From positions 30,351,673 to 30,415,672 of the forward strand of contig OY740774.1 in the NCBI GenBank assembly GCA_963513935.1: a stretch of DNA of 64,000 nt, written 5' to 3'. The stretch is from Aphrophora alni. Its lineage: Eukaryota; Arthropoda; Insecta; Hemiptera; Aphrophoridae. Positions within the stretch are counted from its first letter, which is position 1, and each line of letters starts with the position of its first letter. Position numbers and translations under genes: made by a program. Below are positions 25,291-34,983 of this stretch, one piece after another. The notes below the pieces were generated by a model. The model searched no databases. It saw only the letters and a program-made list of their open reading frames with translations, and was not told the DNA's origin.

Positions 25291-25832
25291 TAACCGCGGA
25301 AATCGCGAAAAAACCGCGAAAAGTAAAATACATTATTTTTTGTAAACTATGAAGCGTACAAACGTGAAATTCGGCAAACATGTTCATCCTGGTGTCTAGG
25401 TGCTCGCTAAGAAACGTTTTTAAAAAAAATCCATGTCTAACCGCGTAAATCGCGAAAAACCGCGAAAAGTAAAATACATAATTTGTTGTAAACCATGAAG
25501 CGTACAAACGTGAAATTAGGCAAACATGTTCCTCCTGGCGTCTAGGTCCTCGCTAAGAAACGTTTTTAAAAAAATCCAGGTCTAACCGCGTCTAACCGCG
25601 TAAATCGCGAAAAACCGCGAAAAGTAAAATACATAATTTGTTGTAAACCATGAAGCGTACAAACGTGAAATTAGGCAAACATGTTCCTCCTGGCGTCTAT
25701 GTCCTCGCTAAGAAACGTTTTTAAAAAAAATCCAGGTCTAACCGCGGAAATCGCGAAAAAACCGCGAAAAGTAAAATACATTATTTTTTGTAAACTATGA
25801 AGCGTACAAACGTGAAATTCGGCAAACATGTA
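25291..25832 (+). repeat. about 150-bp tandem repeat, four copies, in Helitron 5' region
   Basis: Units begin at about 25291, 25438, 25592 and 25739. Each has AACCGCG(G/T)AAATCGCG, then ACCGCGAAAAGTAAAATACA, GAAGCGTACAAACGTGAAAT and GCTAAGAAACGTTTTTAAAA. The CGCG content is striking against the AT-rich host. One unit has an extra TCTAACCGCG. The array lies between the 5' terminus and the gene, where promoter or Rep-binding sequences would be expected. Confidence 0.85.
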
Positions 25833-26365
25833 TTATTCTCACTGTATTTAAACACGAAACCTAAAGTTCTGAAATTCGGTACATGGTTTCGGGTAAGTTC
25901 TTAGAGGCGTACTAAGAAAGGGTTTGAAAACCTTTTACTCGAAGGGTAGCTAACACCCCTATTACAATATTTTCAGTCAAACGCATATATTTGTTATTAA
26001 TACATTTTTTCGGTGGCTGTTATTTAGATGAACAACTACAGCGGTTTTTGATCATTGTGAACACTCATGACAAGGCCTAGGACTGCACGCCACAGTTTGC
26101 AAGTGGCCTTATCAGTAGGCTGCAGGTATCAGCTGATAAGGGGTCTACATTGCCCCCTACCAGTCAGTCTAGCTACAGACTTTGCTACTTGCTTTGTTTT
26201 TTCCTGAACCTCTACACACTTCTGTTCACTTCAGTTCTGTTCTATACGTCAATATATTTTGATCATTTTATGCAAGACTGATTCCGTTTTCCCTTTTACT
26301 TGATACATATAATATTTATATTTCTCTCTATTGTCTTTCTATTTATATATCTCTACTTTCTCACT

Positions 26366-28846
26366 ATGGAAGTCATCAACGTGGATGGGGTGCCTACTCC
26401 CCACCATGTATTGCCTATCAATCCTGATGGTCAGTGCTTATTCTCATCTTTGGCTTACTTCGTATACGGCACTGATTCACAAGGTTTCCAAGTTCGGACC
26501 AGTGTTGTACAGCACGTTACTAACAATTGGTGCCGATTTAAACCATTCACCTTAAATCGGACGGGGGGCATTTACAGAACAAAGGCAGAATATATGGCTG
26601 ATATGAGCAAACCGGGAACTTTTGGGACAACATGTGAAATAAAAGCAGCCTCTGAAATATTCCCCTATGAGCTGCAGGTTTACACAGACCAAACTCTGTT
26701 AACCAGTTTCGGGCAGCCGGTTGAGGGAATAAAAAGACTAAGGTTTACTGGGCCACTGACAGCAGGCCACTTTGACGTCCTTATTCCCTTAGATCCTGAT
26801 TCCTCTCTGACGTCTGACAATGTGAATGTGGAGGCTAATCTTGGGGAAATCCAGGACCCTGCCAACCTCTCACCCACTGATCTCCCACACTCCTCATCCC
26901 CGTCTCCAGTAAATTCCCTTACTATATCTAATACTACTGTCTCAGATCACCCCTCCGTAAATTGTTCTAAAACAAACAAGAGACGGGGGAAGAAAAGGCG
27001 TAAGCGATTTTCCAATATTAATCGTACAAAACGTCACAGGCAAGCAGTAAATAAATATAGTGAGAACAATCCTGAAGTCAATCGCGCATCCGTAAAAAAA
27101 TACAGTGAGAAAAATCCTGCAATACATCAGGCGGCTGTAAAAAAATACAGTGAGAAAAATCCTACAATACATCAGGCGGCTGTAAAAAAATACAGTGAGA
27201 AAAATCCTACAATACATCAGGCGTCTGTAAAAAAATACAGTGAGAAAAATCCTACAATACATCAGGCGGCTGTAAAAAAATACAGTGAGAAAAATCCTAC
27301 AATACATCAGGCGGCTGTAAAAAAATACAGTGAGAAAAATCCTACAATACATCAGGCGGCTGTAAAAAAATACAATGAGAAAAATCCTACAATAAATCAG
27401 GCGGCTGTAAAAAGATATAGTGAGAAAAATCCCGAGGTAAACATAAGTGCGGTAAAAAAATACAGTGTCAAGAGAAGTGAAATAAATTTGTTGCCATGGT
27501 CTGTTAAATCAATGTCGGGATTCAAATACAATATCGATACTGATTACAACAAAGATAAGACTGTTGCCTTAGGTTGCATGACAACATGTAAGTGGTGTAA
27601 AGCTAGAAAATGGAAAGATGAAAGTCCTGGTCTGTGCTGTGCTAACGGAAAAGTCCATCTGCCCTCTCCTCAGCCAATGCCAGAGCTCCTACAAGCTCTT
27701 CTGACAAACAATCACCCTCTTTCTGAACACTTTCTCTCAAACATCAGGCAGTACAATAACTGCTTTCAAATAACTTCCTTTGGAGGAAAAGAGATTAAAG
27801 AAGGCAACTTTATGCCAACCTTTAAAGTTCAGGGGCAGGTGTATCATCTAATCGGGAGTCTTTTACCTTCTTCAGAGCGGGAGCCAGCATTTTTACAAAT
27901 ATACTTTGTTGGTGATGAGGATAAAGAGTGTCAGCTACGGTGCAATAATGCACCTTCTGTAAAACCGTCGTTAGTGAGCGAACTCCAGAAAATATTACAT
28001 GAGACAAATCCATACATTAGGGACTTTAAAATGGCGATGGAGATTGCACCAAAAAACGAAGGGTTTCAGGTGGTAATAACAGCTGACAGAAAACCCGCAG
28101 GTGCACATAGAGGTCGGTACAACAAACCCGCAACAAAAGAAGTGGCTTTGGTGATCGTAGGTCAAATGTTTGAAAAGCGAGACATCATACTCCACAGCCG
28201 AGATACACGACTGGTGCGCATAAGTGAGACTCACCGTGCTTACGATGCGTTACAGTATCCACTCATATTCTGCCGTGGGGAAGATGGTTACTCCGTTAAC
28301 ATACCTCAGCTTGATCCGACCACCAAAGTTGCTTTGAAGAAAACTGTATCGGCTTCCACTTTCTATGCATTTATACTTATGGAAAGAGAAGATAAAGAAA
28401 ACCTAATTTTACGTTATCGCAGTCTCTTAAATCAGTTTTTAACTGATATGTTTGCTAAAATTGAAACTGAACGATTGAACTTCTTGAGACATAACCAGAG
28501 TAAATTACGAGTTGAGGAGTATGTGCATCTGCGAGATGCAGTCGATAAACGTGATGGGCAAGTGTCAGAGCTAGGGAAATTAGTGGTCTTACCTTCCAGT
28601 TTTACCGGGGGGCCTCGCTACATGCACGAGAGGACACAAGACGCTATGACTTACGTGCGCCATTACGGAAGACCTGATTTATTTATCACCTTTACATGTA
28701 ACCCTAAGTGGTCTGAAATACAGGAACAGTTACACGTTGGACAGGCTCCTCATTCTAGGCACGACGTAATAGCGCGAGTGTTTCATATAAAAGTAAAAAA
28801 AAATTGTCCAGTTACTTCGAAAAGGCTGTATTTTCGGGCCAACTAG
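26366..28846 (+). CDS. RepHel part 1: OTU domain, repeat linker, cysteine cluster, Helitron-like N region
   Basis: 826 codons from the ATG at 26366 to a stop at 28844-28846. Residues about 15-140 form an OTU-type cysteine protease: NPDGQCLF places the catalytic Cys at 24 (Asp 21), TFGTTCEIKAA near 85-95 is the usual central motif, and AGHFDVL gives the catalytic His at 135. OTU enzymes remove ubiquitin; the role in Helitrons is not established. A Ser/Thr-rich and then Lys/Arg-rich segment (about 200-228) precedes ten copies of a 15-residue repeat (229 to about 376). A cluster with CMTTCKWC...CC near 400-425 resembles the cysteine-rich block found ahead of the Helitron Rep. FITFTCNPKWSEI near the end is the first conserved Rep block. 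The last 20 or so residues are out of frame. Confidence 0.85.
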   Translation: MEVINVDGVPTPHHVLPINPDGQCLFSSLAYFVYGTDSQGFQVRTSVVQHVTNNWCRFKPFTLNRTGGIYRTKAEYMADMSKPGTFGTTCEIKAASEIFPYELQVYTDQTLLTSFGQPVEGIKRLRFTGPLTAGHFDVLIPLDPDSSLTSDNVNVEANLGEIQDPANLSPTDLPHSSSPSPVNSLTISNTTVSDHPSVNCSKTNKRRGKKRRKRFSNINRTKRHRQAVNKYSENNPEVNRASVKKYSEKNPAIHQAAVKKYSEKNPTIHQAAVKKYSEKNPTIHQASVKKYSEKNPTIHQAAVKKYSEKNPTIHQAAVKKYSEKNPTIHQAAVKKYNEKNPTINQAAVKRYSEKNPEVNISAVKKYSVKRSEINLLPWSVKSMSGFKYNIDTDYNKDKTVALGCMTTCKWCKARKWKDESPGLCCANGKVHLPSPQPMPELLQALLTNNHPLSEHFLSNIRQYNNCFQITSFGGKEIKEGNFMPTFKVQGQVYHLIGSLLPSSEREPAFLQIYFVGDEDKECQLRCNNAPSVKPSLVSELQKILHETNPYIRDFKMAMEIAPKNEGFQVVITADRKPAGAHRGRYNKPATKEVALVIVGQMFEKRDIILHSRDTRLVRISETHRAYDALQYPLIFCRGEDGYSVNIPQLDPTTKVALKKTVSASTFYAFILMEREDKENLILRYRSLLNQFLTDMFAKIETERLNFLRHNQSKLRVEEYVHLRDAVDKRDGQVSELGKLVVLPSSFTGGPRYMHERTQDAMTYVRHYGRPDLFITFTCNPKWSEIQEQLHVGQAPHSRHDVIARVFHIKVKKNCPVTSKRLYFRAN
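27050..27493 (+). repeat. in-frame 45-bp coding minisatellite, ten units
   Basis: Ten 15-codon units, consensus KKYSEKNPTIHQAAV. The first unit and the last two diverge (for example NPEVN), while units 2-8 are nearly identical at DNA level. Many Helitron proteins carry a few diverged copies of a Y-x3-NPEVN-type segment at this place. Here the middle has expanded recently without breaking frame. Confidence 0.9.
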
Positions 28847-28853
28847 GTGTTAC

Positions 28854-29693
28854 ATGTATACAGTAGAATGGCAGAAGCGTGGGCTGCCTCACGTTCACAT
28901 CCTACTGTGGCTTACCAATAACATTACACCCAGCCAAATTGATAATGTCATTAGCGCTGAAATACCGGACCCTACTCTAGATCCCACACTGCATGAAATA
29001 GTGAAGTCAGCCATGGTACATGGCCCCTGTGGAAACCTCAACAGAAATTCTCCGTGTATGGTGAACGGCTCTTGCAGCAAGCGATACCCTCGCCCTCTCA
29101 CCAAGGAAACGCGGACTGCTGAAGACGGCTACGCACTGTATCGCAGGCGCTCTCCCACTGACGGGGGATTTACAGTGAAGGTGAAAGACGTTGACTTGGA
29201 TAACAGGTGGGTAGTGCCGTACAACCCTGTTCTGTCACGCACCTTTGAGGCTCACATCAACGTTGAAATATGTAACTCCATAAAATCTATAAAATATATA
29301 TGTAAGTACGTAAACAAGGGCAGTGATCAGGCAGCGTTTGGTCTACAGAACGAGTTTGATGAGGTTACACGGTACGAGTCGGGTCGCTACATCAGTAGTT
29401 CAGAGGCTGTTTGGCGGATATTCTGCTTCCCGATCCATGAAAGGTATCCACCCGTCATGCATCTTTCAGTCCACCTAGAAAACGGCCAAAGAGTGTACTT
29501 TAGCCCGGACAACATTGGAGATAAGGCCAAAAATCCACCTAAGACAACTTTATTGGCATTTTTTAATCTCTGTAAATTAGACTCTTTTGCTCAGACACTA
29601 TTGTACAGTGAAGTTCCAGCCTTCTATGTATGGAAGAATAACAAGTTTTCAGAAGAAAGCAGGGTAAGAGCGTTCCCGGACACTCTGGAGTAA
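28854..29693 (+). CDS. RepHel part 2: HUH Rep nickase core
   Basis: Open frame in a different phase from part 1. The ATG at 28854 is an internal codon of the original protein, not a real start; the frame is in phase from about 28830. GLPHVHILLW carries the HUH metal-binding pair (His codons at 28890 and 28896). KYICKYVNKG (about 29292-29321) carries the two catalytic tyrosines (codons at 29295 and 29307) that form the covalent 5'-DNA link in Helitron Reps. Cysteines in GPCG and NGSCSKRYP match the conserved block between them. All key residues are present. It ends at a premature TAA (29691-29693) caused by a frameshift; the match resumes in phase 2 with GVKQDDVLGRVYTV. Confidence 0.85.
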   Translation: MYTVEWQKRGLPHVHILLWLTNNITPSQIDNVISAEIPDPTLDPTLHEIVKSAMVHGPCGNLNRNSPCMVNGSCSKRYPRPLTKETRTAEDGYALYRRRSPTDGGFTVKVKDVDLDNRWVVPYNPVLSRTFEAHINVEICNSIKSIKYICKYVNKGSDQAAFGLQNEFDEVTRYESGRYISSSEAVWRIFCFPIHERYPPVMHLSVHLENGQRVYFSPDNIGDKAKNPPKTTLLAFFNLCKLDSFAQTLLYSEVPAFYVWKNNKFSEESRVRAFPDTLE

Positions 29694-29725
29694 AACAGGA
29701 CGATGTTTTAGGTAGGGTTTACACT

Positions 29726-31636
29726 GTGCACCCTTTGAATGGAGAGTGCTACTATCTCCGTATTTTACTCCATGAGGTTCGAGGACCCACATGCTTCAGT
29801 CATCTGAAAATGGTTGATGGAGTAGTTCACCCCTCTTTTAAATCAGCCTGCAGAGCACTGGGATTACTGGAGGATGACAATCACTGGCATCACACTCTCG
29901 AAGAAGCCGCCATCTCCAACTTTCCACACAAGATTCGAGAATTGTTTTCAGTGATGTTAGTGTTCTGTCAAGTTGCTGATGCCCTCAAACTTTGGGAAAA
30001 CTACAAAGAAAGCATGTCGGAGGATGTAGCCATGAACCTTCAGAAGGAGCTTCAAGAGGGAGTGCTGCCTGATGTGGCTGTGGTGTATAACAAAACCTTG
30101 GTTCTATTGGAGGATATGGTTTTTGCTATATCTGGCCACCACCTACTCCAGTATGGCCTGCCTACTCCTTCTCGCAACGAAACTGTTGACTCAGTCAACC
30201 GTGAGTTACTGAGGGAGGTTTCCCATGATATAGCTGAATTATCAGAGTTGGTCCAAAAAAACGAGCCTAAACTTAATAGTGAACAAAAGAATGTATATGA
30301 TACATTGATAACCAGTATTCACTGTGAGACTGGACAACTATTTTTCTTGGACGCTCCGGGAGGCACTGGGAAGACCTTCCTCATTAACTTATTGTTGGCT
30401 AGAATAAGAAAAGACAGAAATGTTGCAATAGCTGTCGCTTCTTCTGGAATTGCCGCTACCTTACTTGCTGGGGGAAAAACAGCGCACTCCACTTTCAAGT
30501 TACCTCTGGACCTCAATCGCCATGAAACTCCAACCTGCAATATTTCTAAACAGAGTGACATGGCCCATGTTTTGAGGCTTTGTAAGTTGATTGTGTGGGA
30601 TGAGATTACCATTGCACACAAGGGAGGGTTGGAGGCACTTCATAGAACCTTACAGGACTTAAGAAATAACAACAACTTGATGGGTGGAGTGACTGTACTT
30701 TTAGCAGGAGACTTTAGACAGACCTTGCCTATCGTTCCAAGAGGAACTCGCGCCGATGAGGTGAAGGCATGTCTTAAGTCATCGTACTTATGGCCAAGAG
30801 TAAAAACTCTATATTTGAATGTTAATATGAGGGTACAGTTGATGGGTCATTCAGAGATTGAACAATTTTCAAATCTTCTTCTACAAATAGGAAATGGTCA
30901 ATTAAAGGAAAACGATGGTAAAGTCAAACTTCCACACAATCTCTGCACTATTGATAGCCAAATAGAATCCTTCACTGAGCACATTTATCCTAATTTGAAA
31001 AGTATGAGCATCATTGATCCATCTTGGTTAAAACAAAGGGCAATACTTACACCAACAAATGAGTCAGCAACAAATATTAACAACTTTCTCTTAGAGCTGC
31101 TACCATTAGAGGAGATGAAGTATGAATCAGTTGATTGTGTTGTTGAGTTAGAGGAAACAGTCAACTACCCTGTAGAGTTCCTCCACACACTAAACCCACC
31201 AGGGATTCCTCCTCACAGCCTCCGCCTCAAGGTGGGAGTACCTATCATGCTGATTCGAAACATCAATCCTCCAAAACTGTGCAATGGCACCAGACTCCAA
31301 GTTAAGACTCTCCATAAGCATGTGATCGAAGCCACAATCATCACTGGTGTAGGCCAGGGGGAAACTGTCTTCATTCCGCGAATCCCTTTGATTCCATCGG
31401 ATTACCACTTTGAATTCAAACGTCTACAATTTCCTGTCAAAGTATGTTTTGCTATGACAATCAGTAAATCCCAAGGTCAGACTTTGAAGATAGCTGGTGT
31501 TGATTTGCGGAATGATTGTTTCTCCCACGGCCAATTGTATGTCGCCTGCTCCAGAGTCAGCTCACATGAAAATTTATTTATTTTGCAACCGGAAGGTGAA
31601 ACTTCCAATGTAGTTTACCGTGAAGTGCTGCAGTGA
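29726..31636 (+). CDS. RepHel part 3: Pif1-family helicase
   Basis: Open frame continuing the protein; position 29726 is GTG inside the coding sequence, not a start. The conserved Helitron linker VHPLNGECYYLRILL is followed by a superfamily 1B helicase. Walker A is DAPGGTGKTFL (30350-30382), Walker B is IVWDEI (about 30588-30605), motif III is LLAGDFRQTLPIV, and the motif V/VI region is MTISKSQGQTL and LYVACSRVSSHENL near 31450-31580. All motifs are intact. The gene ends at TGA 31634-31636, shortly before the 55-bp array. The helicase unwinds donor DNA during rolling-circle transfer (family knowledge). Confidence 0.88.
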   Translation: MHPLNGECYYLRILLHEVRGPTCFSHLKMVDGVVHPSFKSACRALGLLEDDNHWHHTLEEAAISNFPHKIRELFSVMLVFCQVADALKLWENYKESMSEDVAMNLQKELQEGVLPDVAVVYNKTLVLLEDMVFAISGHHLLQYGLPTPSRNETVDSVNRELLREVSHDIAELSELVQKNEPKLNSEQKNVYDTLITSIHCETGQLFFLDAPGGTGKTFLINLLLARIRKDRNVAIAVASSGIAATLLAGGKTAHSTFKLPLDLNRHETPTCNISKQSDMAHVLRLCKLIVWDEITIAHKGGLEALHRTLQDLRNNNNLMGGVTVLLAGDFRQTLPIVPRGTRADEVKACLKSSYLWPRVKTLYLNVNMRVQLMGHSEIEQFSNLLLQIGNGQLKENDGKVKLPHNLCTIDSQIESFTEHIYPNLKSMSIIDPSWLKQRAILTPTNESATNINNFLLELLPLEEMKYESVDCVVELEETVNYPVEFLHTLNPPGIPPHSLRLKVGVPIMLIRNINPPKLCNGTRLQVKTLHKHVIEATIITGVGQGETVFIPRIPLIPSDYHFEFKRLQFPVKVCFAMTISKSQGQTLKIAGVDLRNDCFSHGQLYVACSRVSSHENLFILQPEGETSNVVYREVLQ

Positions 31637-31689
31637 ATAGGCCAGTTATCAAATTCAGGATGAGATCATAATGTTTACCATTTCCATCT

Positions 31690-32072
31690 GACGGCAGTAG
31701 GCACGGGGACCTGCCTAATAACTAAAACTCCCCAACTTTACGTTGACGGCAGTAGGCGCGGGGACCTGCCTAACAATTAAAACTCTCCAACTTGATGTCG
31801 ACAGCAGTAGGCTAGGGGACCTGCCTAATAATTCAAACTCCCCAACTTTACGTTGATGGCAGTAGGCACGGGGACCTGCCTAATAATTAAAACCTCCCAA
31901 CTTGATGTTGACGGCAGTAGGCACGGGGACCTGCCTAATAATTAAAACTCCCCAACTTGGTGTTGACGGCAGTAGGCAAGGGGGCCTGCCTAATAATTAA
32001 AACTCCCAACTTAATGTTTACGGCAGTAGGCTAGGGGATCTGCCTAATATTGAAAACTCCCTGACCCGGACT
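31690..32072 (+). repeat. 55-bp tandem repeat, seven copies, hairpin units, in Helitron 3' region
   Basis: Units start at about 31690, 31745, 31800, 31855, 31910, 31965 and 32019. Each has GACGGCAGTAGGCACGGGGA then CCTGCCTAATAATTAAAACT. Within each, TAGGCA and TGCCTA can pair around an 8-nt loop, so the array is a row of seven small hairpins. It lies 53 bp after the stop codon and about 150 bp before the terminal hairpin. Function unknown. Confidence 0.88.
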
Positions 32073-32204
32073 TGACATGAGAAACGACGTATGGCCACCT
32101 CCCTGTGGTGTTTCTCGGGTAACGCTAAGAGCCATACACTTTAAAGATTAAAAAAAGTAAACATACAAAAGGTATTGTATTAAGATTTTAATTGAATTAA
32201 ATAG

Positions 32205-32246
32205 ATAATGTAGTATTCCGTAGCGAAGCACGGGTATGTCAGCTAG
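32205..32246 (+). terminator. Helitron 3' terminus: hairpin and CTAG
   Basis: Stem CCGT...GC with loop GAA and return GC-ACGG (32218-32233, one unpaired A), then GTATGTCAGCTAG. In Helitrons this hairpin is the transposition terminator read by the Rep/helicase. The element ends at 32246. Confidence 0.88.
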
Positions 32247-33330
32247 TTAATTTATAAATGTTTAGCAAAGGGTCAAAAATCTATTTCAATCTATTTGACG
32301 TATATACTGTCAAAAAAAGGCTCTCCCAAAGATGATTAGCATAGATAATAAATAATCAGACTAATAAGTTAAAATGTCATTAATGAAACTTTATTATTAA
32401 TTGAGATTACAGATTCAAAAACATTATAAATATTTTTACTGTTACTAACTTCAGATTTTCAATGATTTTTTCTGGTATATCGTATCTCCTAAAACATTCA
32501 TGATATTATTATTTTTGTAAATATGAAAATTATTAACAATAAAACAGTAAATAAACCACCTATTCTTTAGGAAGTATTTGACTTTTATAAAAGTTTCCTT
32601 TAGGTAGTGTTGTTGTATATTTTTTTTCTTTGTAGATATCACTCCAATGTTCGGGACAAGTTCCTTAGTATATGTACACAAAGGATGGAAAGTTGATTTA
32701 GTTTCAGGACAAGGGGTTGGTGCTACTTAGCATAATTAAGTAAGGAAGTGACTATTCTTCTCAACATTTTAATCATCTTTAGAAAGACTATTTTATTCGG
32801 TTACATATGTGAGAATATACAAAATAAGACATAATAATCATAGATATTCCACGCAAAACATGTTGGATTTGTAAAATATTTTTAAAAGCACTTAAAGATA
32901 ACTTAAAACAAAACATTGTCCAGATTGTTCTAAGGGTACTAATTTCTCTAAGGGTACCAGTGCAACATCTAAGCAATTACGGAAAGAAAATATTGCAAGT
33001 TCCCCTAGTGCAAAGTTCATTCCTTTTATTGAGACGAGGGGGTCGCTTTTAAGAGTCATGAAACACAGGACGTAAAACTTGATAAACCACCCTTACCCAG
33101 ATCGTAGTTAACGTGTGTGCTAATGACCTACCCTGCGAAATCTATTTCAAAAGTAATTTTGTACTCTTTTAAAACACATTCAGAGTCAAATTATTCTCTA
33201 GTTGGAAATTCTTCCTTTTTAATTAAACGTAGCATTTATCAGCTAATCCAGACAGCACATGAGTTTGTTAAAATGTAAATGATGAAGAGTGTTTTATTAC
33301 AGATCGTAATGCGTTTTGCAGTTTTATCCA
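32247..33330. repeat. segmental duplication, copy 2 (right part)
   Basis: Continues the alignment broken by the Helitron. 32247-32300 matches 21672-21720 (GTTTAGCAA(A/T)GG and CTATTTCAA). 32999-33330 matches 22412-22735 closely (CCCTAGTGCAAAG, GCTAATGACCTACCCTGCGA, TTATCAGCTAATCCAGACAG). No gene is recognised; the open frames at 32451-32976 look accidental. Confidence 0.6.
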
Positions 33331-34918
33331 GTGAAGGGTGAATATCGTTCAGTAATATACTTAATTGGTTTTTATTTTTCACATCTGATGTTACTTATTT
33401 CTTTTTCAGATATACGTAGTACAGAAAAAGTTGTATAATATGTCAAGAAATTTATGTTGAATTTGTTACTTTTTTTGACGTGCTCTTAGTATAAAACTAC
33501 AGTTTTTGAAATGATATCTACGATTAGGTATATGTTGTTTATCATTGCCATGTCTCAGGTCTGTTTTCTAAAAAATGTTATGGTAACGTAAAATCTTTTG
33601 ATAACAAAATAACACTCACAGATGAGAATTTTAAAATTGTTTTTTTTGTTATGTTTTCAAAAATCTCAAATTTTAGAAGGGTTGACAAACTTGAGTTATT
33701 GTAGTCAATTAAGAAGATACTAATTCTTATTAATACTTAAGTTACAACATATAATTATAATATATTTGTGATTTTATTAGAACAGGTTATTTGTTTACCC
33801 ATCTTGTTTATTTAACAGTATTCATAGAATTCGCGATCAAATATTTCAAAATGATGCCAAATTGAAACGGTTTCTTATAAAACTCTAATATTTCATAGAC
33901 ACGTTAAAATACATATTATATGTATGTATATAAATTGAACTGATATTCAAATAATTTACGGGTAAAGTTTTTTTTTTCTTTTTAAATACACAAATATGAA
34001 ATGAAGCTTTTTCAGAAAAAAGTTTTTTTCAGATTTTGTACCTTCTTTACAAAATTTATTTATAAAATACATTTCTGCAACGTAAAAATAATTCTGTCCA
34101 ATGTTTAGAAATAACATTTGCCAATTTATATCAATGTTTTACAATAAAAAAACTGAGTTAAGGATTACTTTACAAAAATCCTTATAGAACAGCAGAATAT
34201 AAAATATTATCAATTTAATTTGTAATAGAGACATTAAATAATATCAATAATAATTAAATACCCCATTTCCACCTCACAAATTTTCGGTAATAAAGTTACT
34301 TTTAAAGTCCTTTCTCTATCCGTTTCGAAGAATATATGTAAGGACTTTCTTTCCTTTGTTCTTACCATATTCGTCTCAGTAGTACAAAAGATGTAAAGAA
34401 AATAGAAAACGCAGAGTTTATCTTATGATGTCAGGAACAGACGCGAATAATCAATACCTAAGAGACAATAGCGGTTTGTCTGTTTTTGAACTTCTAAACA
34501 TAATAAAGATCTACAAGGTGATTGTGCAAAAAAGTTCGCAATTATTTCACGCACACAGTATGTAAACACGTTTTGCAAACAAAAGCATTCAAATTGGTGT
34601 GTAAATTATGTTTTCATTTAAAGATTAGTAAAGACTGGAAAGAAATAAGATAAAAACAAACATCTGGTTTTACATTGTATTCATGTTAAAAGTACTTTAT
34701 TTAACAACAACAATTTTAATAAATTTTGTAAGAACGGAAGGAAAATTGCAATAATTGGAAAAAATGGTAAAAAATTAACTTCTCAATTTTTAAGTATTAT
34801 TATTGTTAATTTTTCACTATAAAAGATACCTATGTCAATTTTTTTAAACTATTATGTGATCCGAATTTTATTAAAATCAGGCTCCTATTATGATATTAAA
34901 TAAATTTAAGGAAGATAG

Positions 34919-34983
<65 letters not shown>

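Larger units (their letters stand above)
26366..31636 (+). pseudogene. Helitron Rep/helicase gene with OTU domain, frameshifted
   Basis: One gene spread over three frames. The first ATG of the long frame is at 26366; upstream the frame is open back to 26300 without another ATG. Domains in order: OTU cysteine protease, basic and repeat linker, cysteine cluster, Helitron-like N region, HUH Rep nickase with paired tyrosines, Pif1-family helicase. Together these are the RepHel protein that nicks, transfers and unwinds Helitron DNA in the nucleus. Frame breaks lie at about 28794-28835 (two small indels, at a poly-A run and at a TTTT run, judged from the protein match) and about 29680-29690 (consistent with one missing base). 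The stop is at 31634-31636. No introns are needed to explain the match. Confidence 0.9.
25130..32246 (+). mobile_element. Helitron rolling-circle transposon, near full length, OTU-bearing
   Basis: The 5' end is TCTATAATAATAAAAGCC directly after host A (25129). The 3' end is a hairpin (32218-32233, CCGT-a-GC / GAA loop / GCACGG) followed about 9 nt later by CTAG (32243-32246) and host T. This is the canonical Helitron layout: insertion between A and T, 5' TC, 3' hairpin plus CTRR, no target duplication. Inside are a Rep/helicase gene in one orientation and three tandem arrays. A diverged unoccupied copy of the insertion site exists near 21670. The element is autonomous in structure, but its gene is broken in two places, so this copy is probably inactive. 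Confidence 0.93.

Noticed and set aside
26300..26365. Hydrophobic N-terminal extension of the Helitron protein (IHIIFIFLSIVFLFIYLYF)
   Set aside because: The frame is open there but has no ATG (26300 is TTG); the first ATG is at 26366, just ahead of the OTU domain.
26942..27352. 136-codon minus-strand open frame with a repeated CRIFLTVFF-type peptide
   Set aside because: Antisense shadow of the 45-bp repeat in the Helitron gene.
24248..32072. CRISPR-like arrays
   Set aside because: All tandem arrays have repeats directly joined or varying as whole units, with no unique spacers, and the DNA is eukaryotic.
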